Shown piece after piece: positions 41,294 to 50,858 of a DNA stretch of 64,000 nt. This DNA is from Paenibacillus taichungensis (GTDB lineage: Bacteria; Bacillota; Bacilli; Paenibacillales; Paenibacillaceae), in NCBI RefSeq assembly GCF_013359905.1, contig NZ_JABMCC010000121.1, positions 930,001 to 994,000 of the forward strand, in the 5' to 3' direction. A program made the position numbers and the translations under genes. Below the pieces are notes generated by a model. It saw nothing but the letters and a program-made list of their open reading frames with translations. It was not told the origin of the DNA and ran no database searches. Numbering within the stretch: position 1 is the first letter of the stretch; every line of letters starts with the position of its first letter.

Positions 41294-42478
41294 ATGGAAG
41301 ACAACAAGTTGAAAATCGAAAGTCGATTGGCCCAAATTGGGTCTATCAATGAACCGGTAACGGGCGCCATTAATTTTCCGATCTATCAATCCACTGCGTT
41401 TCGCCACCCAAAGCTTGGACAAAGCACGGGATTTGATTATATTCGTACGACCAATCCAACCCGTAAAGTGTTGGAAGAAGCAGCGGCAGCGTTGGAATCC
41501 GGTGATGCAGGTTTTGCCTGTAGCTCCGGCATGGCTGCTTTGCAAACGATTTTCGCTTTATTCGGACAAGGGGATCATCTGATTGTATCGCTGGATCTGT
41601 ACGGCGGAACGTATCGTTTGCTTGAACGCATCCTGTCTCGATTTGGTGTGACGGCAAGTTACGTTGATACTAATGACTTGGCAGCTCTAGAAAATATTCG
41701 TCAACCAAATACAAAAGCGGTATTTATTGAAACACCAACCAATCCACTAATGATGATTACGGATGTAGAAGCGGTATGCTCCTGGGCCAAGAGCCACAAC
41801 TTGCTCACCATTGTGGATAATACACTACTGACTCCGTTCTTCCAGCGTCCAATTGAACTCGGTGCTGATATCATCATTCATAGTGCCACGAAGTATCTGG
41901 GTGGTCATAATGATGTACTTGCCGGATTAATTATTACCAAAGGTGAGGAATTGTCGGCCGAAATGGCATTCCTGCACAATTCCATTGGAGCCGTATTGTC
42001 TCCAAGTGACTCCTATCAGCTGATGAAAGGCATGAAGACACTCGCTCTTCGCATGGAGCGGCATGAGTATAATGCTCTGACGATTGCCAAGTACCTTTTG
42101 GAGCACCCAGCCGTTAATGAAGTGTATCATCCTGGTTTGTCGGATCATCCCGGATTTGAAATACAGAATAAACAATCCAGTGGAAATACAGGCATTTTCT
42201 CCTTTAAGGTAAAGGATGCTCGTTATGTTGAACCATTGCTTCGTCACATTAAACTGATTGCTTTTGCGGAAAGCCTCGGGGGTGTAGAGTCATTGATGAC
42301 TTATCCTGCGGTGCAGACCCATGCGGATATTCCGATTGAAATTCGTGACGCTGTAGGTGTAGATGACCGTCTGTTGCGCTTCTCAGTAGGGATCGAGCAT
42401 GCCGAAGATCTGATTGCCGATCTGGGCAATGCACTCACAGCTGCACAACAGGAGATAGAAGGGGGAACCGCATCATGA
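41294..42478 (+). CDS. metI: Cystathionine gamma-synthase/O-acetylhomoserine thiolyase
   Basis: The protein has 394 residues. Cys/Met metabolism PLP enzyme with the phosphate loop ACSSGMAALQT, YGGTYRLLERIL, and PLP-lysine in DIIIHSATKYLGGHNDVLAG. It is most like MetI of the metI-metC pair: it joins O-acetylhomoserine with cysteine (or sulfide). AGGAGG precedes the ATG 24 bases after metA. Its last bases overlap metC by four, so the order metA-metI-metC forms a complete route from homoserine to homocysteine. The split of roles between the two PLP genes rests on that order. Confidence 0.92.
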   Translation: MEDNKLKIESRLAQIGSINEPVTGAINFPIYQSTAFRHPKLGQSTGFDYIRTTNPTRKVLEEAAAALESGDAGFACSSGMAALQTIFALFGQGDHLIVSLDLYGGTYRLLERILSRFGVTASYVDTNDLAALENIRQPNTKAVFIETPTNPLMMITDVEAVCSWAKSHNLLTIVDNTLLTPFFQRPIELGADIIIHSATKYLGGHNDVLAGLIITKGEELSAEMAFLHNSIGAVLSPSDSYQLMKGMKTLALRMERHEYNALTIAKYLLEHPAVNEVYHPGLSDHPGFEIQNKQSSGNTGIFSFKVKDARYVEPLLRHIKLIAFAESLGGVESLMTYPAVQTHADIPIEIRDAVGVDDRLLRFSVGIEHAEDLIADLGNALTAAQQEIEGGTAS

Positions 42479-43668
42479 GTGAGCAAAACAATAATGCCAA
42501 CAATCATGAACGGAATGTTCATTCCGACCTGAAGTTCGATACCAAGCTGCTGCATTTCGGTGACGAAATCGATAAAACCACCGGGGCTTCCAGTGTGCCA
42601 ATTTACCAGGCCTCCACATTCCATCATTTTGATATTTTTAATCCACCCCAACATGATTATAGTCGTTCCGGTAACCCGACTCGTCAGGCATTGGAGGATT
42701 ACATTACATTATTGGAAGGTGGGGCACGTGGATTTGCCTATTCCTCAGGAATGGCTGCCATCTCCAGTGTGTTCATGATGTTCTCGTCAGGCGATCACAT
42801 GATTGTGACGGAAGACGTATATGGAGGAACGTATCGACTGCTTACTTCCATTCTGAGCCGGATGCAGATTGAGACTACCTTTGTGGATATGACCAATATT
42901 GAGGAAGTAAAGGCAGCGCTCAAACCGAACACGAAGGCAGTCTATATGGAGACACCATCCAACCCGACACTTCGGATCACGGATATTGCTGCGGTCACCT
43001 CCTGGGCAAAGGAACATGAACTAATCTCCATTCTCGATAACACCTTCATGACGCCTTATTACCAACGGCCGATCGAGCTTGGTGTGGATATTGTCGTACA
43101 TAGTGCGACCAAGTTCCTTGGCGGGCACAGTGATGTGCTGGCAGGTTTAGCCGTTGCTCGTACGGATTCATTGGGTACACAGCTAAAACAATTGCAGAAT
43201 GGACTTGGAACCGTGCTTGGTGCCCAGGAATCCTGGCTGCTGATGCGTGGCATGAAAACTTTGGGTGCGCGCATGGCACACAGTGAACAAAGCACAGCGA
43301 AGCTGGCTGCTTGGCTTAGTGGACGCAGTGATATTACGGCTGTATTTTATCCGGGGCTGCTGGATCATCCCGGCCGTGAAGCTCATGAACGTCAGTCAAG
43401 CGGTTACGGCGCTGTCGTGTCGTTTGACGTTGGGTCGGGAGATCGTGCCAAGGCTGTACTCAACCGTGTGAAATTGCCAATTGTTGCCGTGAGTCTGGGT
43501 GCGGTTGAAAGTATCTTGTCTTATCCTGCGATGATGTCTCATGCGGCTATGCCGGCTGAGGTTCGCCGTGATCGAGGTATAACTGACGGATTACTGCGCT
43601 TCTCGGTAGGTCTGGAAGACATCGATGACCTGATTGCAGATCTGGATCAGGCACTTCAGGATTCGTAA
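42475..43668 (+). CDS. metC: Cystathionine beta-lyase
   Basis: The protein has 397 residues and is paralogous to the gene before it. Signature blocks are AYSSGMAAISSVF, YGGTYRLLTSIL and PLP-lysine in DIVVHSATKFLGGHSDVLAG. It should cleave cystathionine to homocysteine, pyruvate and ammonia. A polar N-terminal tail (MSEQNNNANNHERNVHSD) is extra compared with its neighbour. ATG overlaps the metI stop by four bases. A strong terminator closes the operon at 43754. Confidence 0.92.
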   Translation: MSEQNNNANNHERNVHSDLKFDTKLLHFGDEIDKTTGASSVPIYQASTFHHFDIFNPPQHDYSRSGNPTRQALEDYITLLEGGARGFAYSSGMAAISSVFMMFSSGDHMIVTEDVYGGTYRLLTSILSRMQIETTFVDMTNIEEVKAALKPNTKAVYMETPSNPTLRITDIAAVTSWAKEHELISILDNTFMTPYYQRPIELGVDIVVHSATKFLGGHSDVLAGLAVARTDSLGTQLKQLQNGLGTVLGAQESWLLMRGMKTLGARMAHSEQSTAKLAAWLSGRSDITAVFYPGLLDHPGREAHERQSSGYGAVVSFDVGSGDRAKAVLNRVKLPIVAVSLGAVESILSYPAMMSHAAMPAEVRRDRGITDGLLRFSVGLEDIDDLIADLDQALQDS

Positions 43669-43753
43669 GTTGGCTGTATTGAAACACGGGTGTTAGAGCC
43701 CGCTGAAAAAGAAATGAAATAGATGGCATATGTAAACATTTTTATTAATTTTT

Positions 43754-43782
43754 AAAGCACCTGCTCATAAGGTGCTTTTTTT
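43754..43782 (+). terminator. Terminator of the met operon
   Basis: AAAGCACCT (43754-43762) pairs with AGGTGCTTT (43770-43778), followed by T residues. Confidence 0.93.
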
Positions 43783-43910
43783 CACATGTAACCTGTGTTA
43801 CGATATGTGGAGTACAGAAATGCGATGTTGCCACCAAAACTTTCATCTATATGAGCAAGTTGGGACGGATCGTGATTATATTTTCTCTTCATGAGGGAGG
43901 CTTTTTTACG

Positions 43911-45047
43911 ATGAGTACGGTAGACCGTATCTTAGATAAAGCCCTTCGGGGCGAACGTTTGGACTTGGAAGACACGATTCAGCTGTTTGAATCCAATGAA
44001 GTAGACAAAATCGGGGCAGCCGCCAACGTGATTGTAAAACGCATGCACCCCGAACCATACAGAACTTTTGTAATTGGGCGTAACGTCAACTACACGAACG
44101 TGTGTGATGTGTACTGCCGTTTTTGTGCTTTCTACCGCAGACCTGGCTCTGACGAAGGATATGTACTTCCCGATGAAGTCATCTTCCAGAAGATTCAAGA
44201 AACCGAAGACGTGAATGGTACCGAGATTCTGATGCAAGGTGGAACGAATCCGAATCTGCCGTTTAGTTATTACACCGACCTGCTCAAAGCGATCAAGGAG
44301 CGTTTCCCTAATATTACGATGCACTCCTTCTCGCCAGCCGAAATTATGAAAATGGTTGAAGTGTCCGACGGTCTTACTTTGGAAGAAGTTGTACGTGCAA
44401 TTCACGAAGCGGGACTCGATTCTCTGCCTGGTGGTGGTGCCGAAATCCTGGATGACCGTACACGCCGCAAAATCAGCCGTCTGAAAGGTTCATGGCGTGA
44501 TTGGATGGACGTTATGCAGACAGCTCACCGTATCGGTATGAACACAACGGCAACGATGGTTATCGGCCTTGGTGAAACGATGGAAGAACGCGCACTGCAC
44601 CTGCTTCGTGTACGTGAAGCTCAGGATGAGTGCATTGCGAACAAGTATGATTCTGAAGGATTCCTGGCGTTCATTCCTTGGACATTCCAACCGGATAACA
44701 CAAACCTGAAGCTGGAGCGTCAGACGCCAGAAGAGTACCTGAAGACGGTAGCGATCAGCCGACTGGTATTGGACAACATCAAAAACATTCAATCCTCATG
44801 GGTAACGATGGGACCTGAAGTCGGCAAAAAATCACTTGAATTTGGCTGCAACGACTTTGGTAGCACCATGATTGAAGAGAACGTGGTATCTGCTGCAGGC
44901 GCAACGTACAAAGTCAACATTGGTTCCATTACGCAACTGATTCGGGAGTCCGGTTATATTCCAGCACAGCGTAACACGAGATATGATATCCTGCGGACGT
45001 TTGATGAGAATAATGCCATTCAACAAGATTTTGTAATGCAGAACTAA
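43911..45047 (+). CDS. mqnC: Cyclic dehypoxanthinyl futalosine synthase
   Basis: This 378-residue radical-SAM enzyme has the cluster motif CDVYCRFC (Cys65, Cys69, Cys72), with the preceding VIGRNVNYTNV and MQGGTNPNLP blocks and a C-terminal MqnC-type domain. It cyclises dehypoxanthine futalosine in the futalosine route to menaquinone. The other mqn genes are not in the window, so the pathway is scattered here. AGGGAGG precedes ATG 43911; a 20-residue extension from 43851 has no binding site. A terminator follows. Confidence 0.94.
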   Translation: MSTVDRILDKALRGERLDLEDTIQLFESNEVDKIGAAANVIVKRMHPEPYRTFVIGRNVNYTNVCDVYCRFCAFYRRPGSDEGYVLPDEVIFQKIQETEDVNGTEILMQGGTNPNLPFSYYTDLLKAIKERFPNITMHSFSPAEIMKMVEVSDGLTLEEVVRAIHEAGLDSLPGGGAEILDDRTRRKISRLKGSWRDWMDVMQTAHRIGMNTTATMVIGLGETMEERALHLLRVREAQDECIANKYDSEGFLAFIPWTFQPDNTNLKLERQTPEEYLKTVAISRLVLDNIKNIQSSWVTMGPEVGKKSLEFGCNDFGSTMIEENVVSAAGATYKVNIGSITQLIRESGYIPAQRNTRYDILRTFDENNAIQQDFVMQN

Positions 45048-45066
45048 TATTTATTTTATAGCACAT

Positions 45067-45108
45067 CACGCTGATGAAATGAATGGATAAGTTCATTCAG
45101 TCAGTGTG
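45067..45108 (+). other. Hairpin upstream of the mqnC terminator
   Basis: CACGCTGA pairs with TCAGTGTG (one G-T pair), with an inner TGAATG/CATTCA stem. It lies between the stop codon and the terminator and has no T-run; perhaps a 3' stability element. Confidence 0.4.
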
Positions 45109-45114
45109 GATATG

Positions 45115-45158
45115 AAGTCCGTTGATTACCCTTTATAAGGGGAATCGGCGGACTTTTT
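45115..45158 (+). terminator. Terminator of mqnC
   Basis: AAGTCCG with GATT pairs with AATC and CGGACTT around a CCCTTTATAAGGGG centre, followed by TTTTTAA. Confidence 0.88.
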
Positions 45159-45298
45159 AATTTCACTTCACACCAAGCGATAATTCACAGATCATCAAAC
45201 AGTACATAATACGCATTTGGCGATATTTTAGTTTGAAATTCAACTGTTACAATGAAAGAACACGTGAGTATGCAGACATGCTGGGAAGGGGCAGGCCG

Positions 45299-46276
45299 AT
45301 GAAAACGAGAAGACTTGGTAAGACTGGACTGGAAGTACCTGTGCTGAGCTTTGGAGCATCCTCTCTAGGTTCAGTATTTCGTGATATTGACCGAGGTGAG
45401 GGTGTTCGTACGGTTCACGCCGCTGTAGATGCAGGGATGAACTATATAGATGTTTCGCCCTATTATGGATTAACGAAGGCTGAATCGGTGCTTGGAGAAG
45501 CCATCCGTAGTTTGCCACGTAGCTCGTTTACGTTGTCGACCAAGGCTGGACGTTATGGGGAGAATGCATTTGATTTTTCGCGTAAGCGGATACATGATAG
45601 TGTACAAGAAAGTCTGGGTCGACTGCATACTGATTATATCGATATCCTGTTCTTGCATGACATTGAGTTTGTCCCGGCCGATATTATTATTGAAGAAGCT
45701 TTTCCAACCTTGCTTCGCCTGAAAGAGCAGGGAGTCATTCGCCATGCAGGGATTTGTGGCTTACCGCTGCCGTTATTCGAAACAGTGTTGCCACAGATTG
45801 ATGCTGACGCCATCATTTCCTACTGCCATTATGCATTAAATGATACTTCACTGCTGTCCTTGCTGCCCCTTTTGGAAAAGAAAGAAGTTGGCCTTGTGAA
45901 TGCTTCGCCACTTTCTATGGGCTTATTAAGCACAAGAGGAGCTCCTGCCTGGCACCCGGCAGATGATCGCATGAAGCAGATCTGCCAGCAAGCGGCGCAG
46001 TTCTGCGCGGAACAGGGCACTGATATTGCGAAGCTTGCCGTGCAATTTGCAACAGCCAATGAACGGATTCCAACAACATTGGTCAGCAGTGCAAGTGAAC
46101 ATAATATCCGCAACAATGCAGCCTGGATTGAGGAACCATTAGACCAGGAACTGTTATCAGAGGTGCTGCGTATTCTGGCTCCAATTCGTAATGAGAGCTG
46201 GGCCAGCGGACGCCCTGAATATAACATTGAACATAACATGAAGTCACAAGCATCATCCGAGGGGGAACAGGAATGA
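45299..46276 (+). CDS. Aldo/keto reductase
   Basis: The protein has 325 residues. The aldo/keto tetrad is visible: Asp and Tyr in YIDVSPYYGLTKAE, Lys in LSTKAGRY, and His in LFLHDIE. Sequence style (MKTRRLGKTGLEVPVLSFGASSLG) resembles the L-galactose/L-fucose dehydrogenase branch. NAD(P)-dependent oxidation of a sugar or reduction of a carbonyl is expected. ATG 45299 follows GGAAGGGG. It overlaps a zinc alcohol dehydrogenase by four bases, suggesting two steps of one sugar pathway. Confidence 0.88.
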   Translation: MKTRRLGKTGLEVPVLSFGASSLGSVFRDIDRGEGVRTVHAAVDAGMNYIDVSPYYGLTKAESVLGEAIRSLPRSSFTLSTKAGRYGENAFDFSRKRIHDSVQESLGRLHTDYIDILFLHDIEFVPADIIIEEAFPTLLRLKEQGVIRHAGICGLPLPLFETVLPQIDADAIISYCHYALNDTSLLSLLPLLEKKEVGLVNASPLSMGLLSTRGAPAWHPADDRMKQICQQAAQFCAEQGTDIAKLAVQFATANERIPTTLVSSASEHNIRNNAAWIEEPLDQELLSEVLRILAPIRNESWASGRPEYNIEHNMKSQASSEGEQE

Positions 46277-47286
46277 GAGCTGTTATATGTGAAGAAATAA
46301 ATCGTTTGGCGTTGCGAGACATAGCTGAACCTGAAAGAAACGAGAAACAGGCGCTGGTAACCATCCGCCGAATTGGAATCTGTGGCACAGATCTGCATGC
46401 CTACAAAGGTAATCAGCCTTTTTTCACCTATCCTCGTGTACTGGGTCATGAGCTTGCAGGAATTATTGAAGAAATTGGGGACAATGAAGCGGGACTGAAG
46501 AAGGGAGATCAGGTTAGTATTATTCCATATTTGCATTGTGGTCATTGTATCGCTTGTCGATCAGGGAAGACGAATTGTTGTGTGTCCATGCAGGTGATGG
46601 GTGTACACGTGGACGGCGGCATGCGAGAGAGAATCGTTGTGCCTGTCTCCCATCTGATCCAAGCTGAAGGACTTACACTGGATGAAACTGCGATGGTAGA
46701 ACCGCTCAGTATTGGTGCTCACGCGGTCAGAAGAGCAGCCCTAAGGCCTGGTGAACAGGTTGTTGTCGTTGGAGCTGGACCTATTGGTCTGGGTGTGATG
46801 GCATTTGCCAAACAGGCGGGTGCTCGGGTCATTGCTATTGACCGGAATCTGGACAGGCTGGAACTTAGCCGCACATGGGCCGGAGTGGATGCTATGGTTC
46901 AGGCCAATGAACAAGCGGCACAGCAAGTTGCTGAAATCACGAATGGGGACTATGCGACGGCTGTCTTTGATGCAACAGGAAACATGCAATCGATGAATAA
47001 TGCCATCCAGTACGTGGCTCATGGTGGACAATTAATCTTTGTTGGACTAGTCAAAGCCGATATTTCCTTTCATGATCCAGACTTTCACAAGCGTGAGATG
47101 AGCATTTTAGGTAGCCGAAACGCCACACGGGAAGATTTTGAACAGGTCATGTCGATCTTGCGGGAGAAGAAGTTGAACATGGACGGCTACATCACACACA
47201 GGACGAGTTTTGATCAATTGCCTGATTCGATCGACACCTGGTTACAACCGGATTCGCATGTAGTGAAAGCGATAGTGGAGTTATAA
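46273..47286 (+). CDS. Zinc-dependent alcohol/polyol dehydrogenase (MDR family)
   Basis: The protein has 337 residues. Catalytic zinc ligands appear in GICGTDLHAYKG and LGHELAG; the structural zinc set is CGHCIACRSGKTNCC. The nucleotide-binding glycines are in VVVVGAGPIGLGVMA. It belongs with sorbitol, threonine and gulonate dehydrogenase-like enzymes acting on sugars or sugar acids. ATG overlaps the stop of the aldo/keto reductase by four bases. No transporter or regulator accompanies the pair, so the substrate is unknown. Confidence 0.9.
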   Translation: MRAVICEEINRLALRDIAEPERNEKQALVTIRRIGICGTDLHAYKGNQPFFTYPRVLGHELAGIIEEIGDNEAGLKKGDQVSIIPYLHCGHCIACRSGKTNCCVSMQVMGVHVDGGMRERIVVPVSHLIQAEGLTLDETAMVEPLSIGAHAVRRAALRPGEQVVVVGAGPIGLGVMAFAKQAGARVIAIDRNLDRLELSRTWAGVDAMVQANEQAAQQVAEITNGDYATAVFDATGNMQSMNNAIQYVAHGGQLIFVGLVKADISFHDPDFHKREMSILGSRNATREDFEQVMSILREKKLNMDGYITHRTSFDQLPDSIDTWLQPDSHVVKAIVEL

Positions 47287-47299
47287 AAAGAATAACTGA

Positions 47300-47361
47300 A
47301 AAAAACTCTCTCTGATCCTGAATGAATGGTTAACATCCATGGGAAATCAGAGAGAGTTTTT
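47300..47361. terminator. Bidirectional terminator
   Basis: AAAACTCTCTCTGAT pairs with ATCAGAGAGAGTTTT around an inner ATGG/CCAT hairpin; it serves the dehydrogenase gene and the convergent YitT gene. Confidence 0.9.
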
Positions 47362-47387
47362 GTGCGCCTAGCCTATAGAAATCTTGA

Positions 47388-48293
47388 TTATTTTTCCGGG
47401 TTCGTCACAATACCTGCATGTGGATCAATATGACGCACAATGGATTTGAGCCAGATCATTTCAAGGAAATGAATCTCATAGTAGAGTGCTCCCGGAACGT
47501 GTTGGATCCAACCTTCAGCTACAGCAGGGTGTCCTGAATCCGCTGAAGGATCCAATGTTCCAGGTTCACGGCGCAGCCGTTTACGGATGGCTTTTTCAAC
47601 TTGAGCGCTTTGTGTGGTTAAAATACATATTTTGCGCTTAGCTGTGAATCCGCGGAATGCAATATACACCATTTCATATGCAATGAGATAAGCAATTACC
47701 GAGTACATCGCTTGATCCCAACCGAAGACAACACCAGCGGCGGTTAGAATCAACAAGTTGAGCAGCATGATTATTTTTTCGATAAGCATCCGTTTCCCGC
47801 TAAATACACGTTCAGGTGGACGGGAGGACGGATCACCGATTTCCAGCGTATCCAGTGTCCCACCATACCGCACGACTAGACCGATTCCTAGACCGAGACA
47901 TAATCCGCCAAACATGGCGGCAGCCAGCGGGTGCTCGACAAGCGGCGGCATGGGATGAAGCACAATGGCACCAATCGAAAAGACAACCAAACCCAGAACA
48001 GTGACCAGTACGAATTTCTTTTGCACGAGTCTATAGGACAGAAAAATAAATGGAACGTTGAACAAAAACAGGAACAAACCAATCCTCATTTCGGTCCAGT
48101 GGGCGAACAACGAAGAGATGCCTGTAATGCCTCCAATAATGATCTTATTGGGATGTAGAAACAATTCAAGTCCCACGGAGGCCAGAATTCCACCCGCTAT
48201 TACAAACAATAAATTCAACATGCGACGGGCAGATGATAATCTGGTCTTGGCGGTTTGTGGCACCGGATTAGCCGATATCAGAGGTGCTTTCAT
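47388..48293 (-). CDS. YitT family membrane protein (DUF2179 tail)
   Basis: This 301-residue protein has five or six hydrophobic helices (residues about 28-215) with GGITGISSLFAHW and VVRYGGTLDTLEIG, the YitT core motif, then a cytosolic DUF2179-like domain (AKRKICILTTQSAQVEKAIRKRL). YitT proteins are of unknown function; some are proposed amino-acid or ion carriers. AAAGGAGG precedes the ATG. The DUF2179 part ends in an unusual tail (GTLDPSADSGHPAVAEGW inserted before the end). It lies 111 bases after the antiporter genes on the same strand. Confidence 0.85.
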   Translation of the reverse strand: MKAPLISANPVPQTAKTRLSSARRMLNLLFVIAGGILASVGLELFLHPNKIIIGGITGISSLFAHWTEMRIGLFLFLFNVPFIFLSYRLVQKKFVLVTVLGLVVFSIGAIVLHPMPPLVEHPLAAAMFGGLCLGLGIGLVVRYGGTLDTLEIGDPSSRPPERVFSGKRMLIEKIIMLLNLLILTAAGVVFGWDQAMYSVIAYLIAYEMVYIAFRGFTAKRKICILTTQSAQVEKAIRKRLRREPGTLDPSADSGHPAVAEGWIQHVPGALYYEIHFLEMIWLKSIVRHIDPHAGIVTNPEK

Positions 48294-48404
48294 AGGTCAT
48301 CCTCCTTTGTGCGGCTTTCGTGCAATTCTCCCTGGGTTAATCACAGAAAGATCGGCGGTAGAGCCGCGATTACGATACGTTGTCTGTCTGAACAGACAAG
48401 GGGG

Positions 48405-49643
48405 TTACCCTTCTTTCTGTAAAACCTTCGGTTCTTCTTTCTTTTTCCGAGGATCCTTGAACTTGAATATTTTGTCCAATAAACGGAATACATGTTTGGA
48501 TTCTTTGGTTAATAAAGGACCCAGAATGGCCAGAATTAGGACATAGAGCGCGGCAAACGGTTGAATCATTGGCAACAGTCCCCCGGCTTTACCCATGTTG
48601 GCCAATATGATGGAAAATTCACCCCGTGACACAATGGTTAATCCAATATTCGCCGATGCTTTGGGAGATAGTCCTGCACTGCGTCCGGCCATCATACCTG
48701 CCAGGAAGTTACCGAACAATGTAATAACAACTGCAATCAGAGCTAACCATACGGCTTCGCCACCCAAGGACAACGGATCAATGGACAATCCAAAGCTGAA
48801 GAAGAAGATTGCTCCGAAGAAGTCACGGAACGGTAGAATCAAGTGCTCAATCCGTTTTGCGTGTTCTGTTTCAGCAAGCACCAGACCAACCAGTAATGCA
48901 CCAATCGCTTCGGCAACATGAATGGTTTCAGAGAAGCCGGCTACCAGGAACAAGGCTCCGAATACAACGAGAGAGAATAGCTCATTCGATCGAATTTTAA
49001 GCAATTTGTTTAGTAGCGGTGTTGCTTTGCGTCCAAGGATAATCACGATAAGCATGAATCCGAGAGCAATAAGTGCGGACATGATGACGCCTCCGATGGA
49101 GGATGAATCACTAAGCACAAGTCCGGACAAGATCGAGATATATACAGCGAGGAATACATCTTCGAACATAATAATACCCAATATCATCTCTGTTTCCGGA
49201 TTGGCCGTTCGTTTCAAATCCACGAGTACCTTGGCCACGATGGCACTGGAAGAGATGGTAGTTATACCTGCGATAATAAGTGCTTCTGCAACTGGGAAAC
49301 CGGACATAAAACCGAATATTAATCCCAGCGTAAAGTTAATGCCGATGTAGATCGAGCCGCCAACTGCAATAGAGCGACCCGATTTAATTAAACGACCTAC
49401 CGAGAATTCAAGTCCAAGGTAGAAGAGAAGGAACAGGATACCGATCCGGCCCATAAATTCAATAAAAGGCTGACTCTCAATAAAGCGGAAGTCCAGATGC
49501 CAGATTTTCATAGCATGTGGCCCAACAGCCATCCCGATCAGAATATAAAACGGAACGACCGAAAATCTTAGTTTTGCCGATAAAAGGCCGGCTGCCGCAA
49601 TGAGCACAAGGGCCAGACCTACTTCGAATATCAAATGATCCAT
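48405..49643 (-). CDS. khtU: Potassium/proton antiporter subunit (KhtU-like, CPA2 family)
   Basis: This 412-residue protein has about twelve hydrophobic helices and CPA2 features such as GLEFSVGRLIKSGR, SSSAIVAKVLVDL and FFGAIFFFSFGLSIDP, matching KhtU (YhaU). It exports K+ in exchange for H+, and the companion KhtT regulates it; this protects against alkaline or methylglyoxal stress. It starts five bases after khtT; GGGGGT is the ribosome binding site. No NAD-binding KTN domain is attached, as expected for the two-gene system. Confidence 0.9.
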   Translation of the reverse strand: MDHLIFEVGLALVLIAAAGLLSAKLRFSVVPFYILIGMAVGPHAMKIWHLDFRFIESQPFIEFMGRIGILFLLFYLGLEFSVGRLIKSGRSIAVGGSIYIGINFTLGLIFGFMSGFPVAEALIIAGITTISSSAIVAKVLVDLKRTANPETEMILGIIMFEDVFLAVYISILSGLVLSDSSSIGGVIMSALIALGFMLIVIILGRKATPLLNKLLKIRSNELFSLVVFGALFLVAGFSETIHVAEAIGALLVGLVLAETEHAKRIEHLILPFRDFFGAIFFFSFGLSIDPLSLGGEAVWLALIAVVITLFGNFLAGMMAGRSAGLSPKASANIGLTIVSRGEFSIILANMGKAGGLLPMIQPFAALYVLILAILGPLLTKESKHVFRLLDKIFKFKDPRKKKEEPKVLQKEG

Positions 49644-49647
49644 CTAT

Positions 49648-50142
49648 TTACCCCCTTCCAGTCAGGAGGAGGGATTTAAACAGTTTCTGCTGATTGCGTT
49701 CGCCAACGGCTACTACCGTGGACTCTGCACTAATCACGACCTCCGGACCGGGGCTGATATGTTTTTTGTGATTCTTCTCTACAACGGCAATAACCGTTGC
49801 CCCTGAGTTTTGACGTACGTCCAGTTCACCAATTGATTTACCGATACATCCGTAGGATGGCTCGATTTTGTACCATTCAATAATCAGATCGTCAAACGTT
49901 ACTTCAATATTTTCAAGCTGCTTTGGTTTATAGGTCAATCCACCAACGATGGCAGCAATCTGTCTTGCTTCATAGTCATCAAGTGTAATCATGGAGATGC
50001 TTTGGTCTGGATCATCGTACTCAAAATGGTACATTTCCCGGCGACCGTCATCGTGAATAATGACAATAATTTTATCTCCACTGCTCGTTTCAATCTGAAA
50101 TTTCTTGCCGATTCCCGGCAAATCTGTTTCGCGTACATCCAT
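49648..50142 (-). CDS. khtT: Regulatory subunit of the K+/H+ antiporter (KhtT-like)
   Basis: This 164-residue protein has an N-terminal KhtT-specific domain (MDVRETDLPGIGKKFQIET) and a C-terminal RCK_C/TrkA-C domain (SIGELDVRQNSGATVIAVVEKNH through VVAVGERNQQ). RCK_C domains bind nucleotides, possibly cyclic di-AMP, and gate the antiporter. Directly upstream of khtU on the minus strand with a 4-base gap. The ATG is preceded by AAGGAGG. No khtS-type gene is present beside it. Confidence 0.9.
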   Translation of the reverse strand: MDVRETDLPGIGKKFQIETSSGDKIIVIIHDDGRREMYHFEYDDPDQSISMITLDDYEARQIAAIVGGLTYKPKQLENIEVTFDDLIIEWYKIEPSYGCIGKSIGELDVRQNSGATVIAVVEKNHKKHISPGPEVVISAESTVVAVGERNQQKLFKSLLLTGRG

Positions 50143-50453
50143 GGATAGTATGCCTCCTTATATTGAGGGCTGGCCACAGAAGACAGGCTTATTTCCCGAA
50201 AATAGAATGAACTGTTGCGCTTAGGAACATTAAATGATGCGGGTAAACAGAGCCAGGGACTCCTGACACACAGCCTTGTGTTGTGAATTTTTAGAAGATG
50301 GGGATAACAAAATAGACGTTAACAAATAGGTGTTGCCAAATAAAACTGATCGATATCTAACATTTGCTAAAAGGATTAAAAGTTATGCACAAGCACACCG
50401 TCTCACAGACAGAGGTGTCTCCATGCAAAGCAACCTAAATTACGGTGTAACGG
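50143..50453 (-). other. Leader and gap upstream of khtT
   Basis: This 311-base stretch contains the promoter at 50311-50339 and a roughly 160-base leader. I see no gene, no recognised riboswitch and no strong hairpin with a T-run in it. An ACACC/GGTGT repeat near 50396-50427 is too weak to call. Confidence 0.4.
50311..50339 (-). promoter_or_regulatory. Candidate khtT promoter
   Basis: On the minus strand TTGGCA, 17-base spacer, TCTATT (plus-strand 50339 to 50311). Confidence 0.45.
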
Positions 50454-50858
50454 CTAGCTAAGAGCGTTCACGTAAATTGGTGCTATCGGGGTGGGAGATA
50501 CATACATACTGGTGAATTTGATGGGTAGCAGAAATAATCTGCGTTTAAACAGACAAATCAACGGTTTAAAGGGTAGACGCGGTGTAGGAATTCGCAGCAT
50601 TAGCAACAAAGCGAGCACAAGAAAGACAGGTTTGTTATGCGTGACCGCAATCAACTTCGACATGACTTGTGGGTATTTGCGAATGGCAGGTTTCTGCTGA
50701 GACTCCAAAGTGTGGACAAGCACTTCCTTGTTGGAAGTCGTCTCAACGGTTACCTCGACAGCGGATTCCGACTGCATCGGAATAGGGAAGGACAACGCTT
50801 GGAATACGCACAAAATGATAATAAAGGCGTAACGGAGTATTCTTGGTTGTTGTCTCAT
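50454..50858 (-). CDS. Hypothetical membrane or secreted protein
   Basis: The protein has 134 residues. It begins with a signal-peptide-like segment (MRQQPRILRYAFIIILCVFQALSF), then a Thr/Glu/Val-rich stretch, a second hydrophobic helix near residues 80-90 (KPVFLVLALLLMLRI) and a basic tail. GGGGGGAAG lies five bases before the ATG, which supports translation. It is not recognisable and no conserved domain is seen. Its place between the kht genes and ytxC is not shared with genomes I know. Confidence 0.5.
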   Translation of the reverse strand: MRQQPRILRYAFIIILCVFQALSFPIPMQSESAVEVTVETTSNKEVLVHTLESQQKPAIRKYPQVMSKLIAVTHNKPVFLVLALLLMLRIPTPRLPFKPLICLFKRRLFLLPIKFTSMYVSPTPIAPIYVNALS

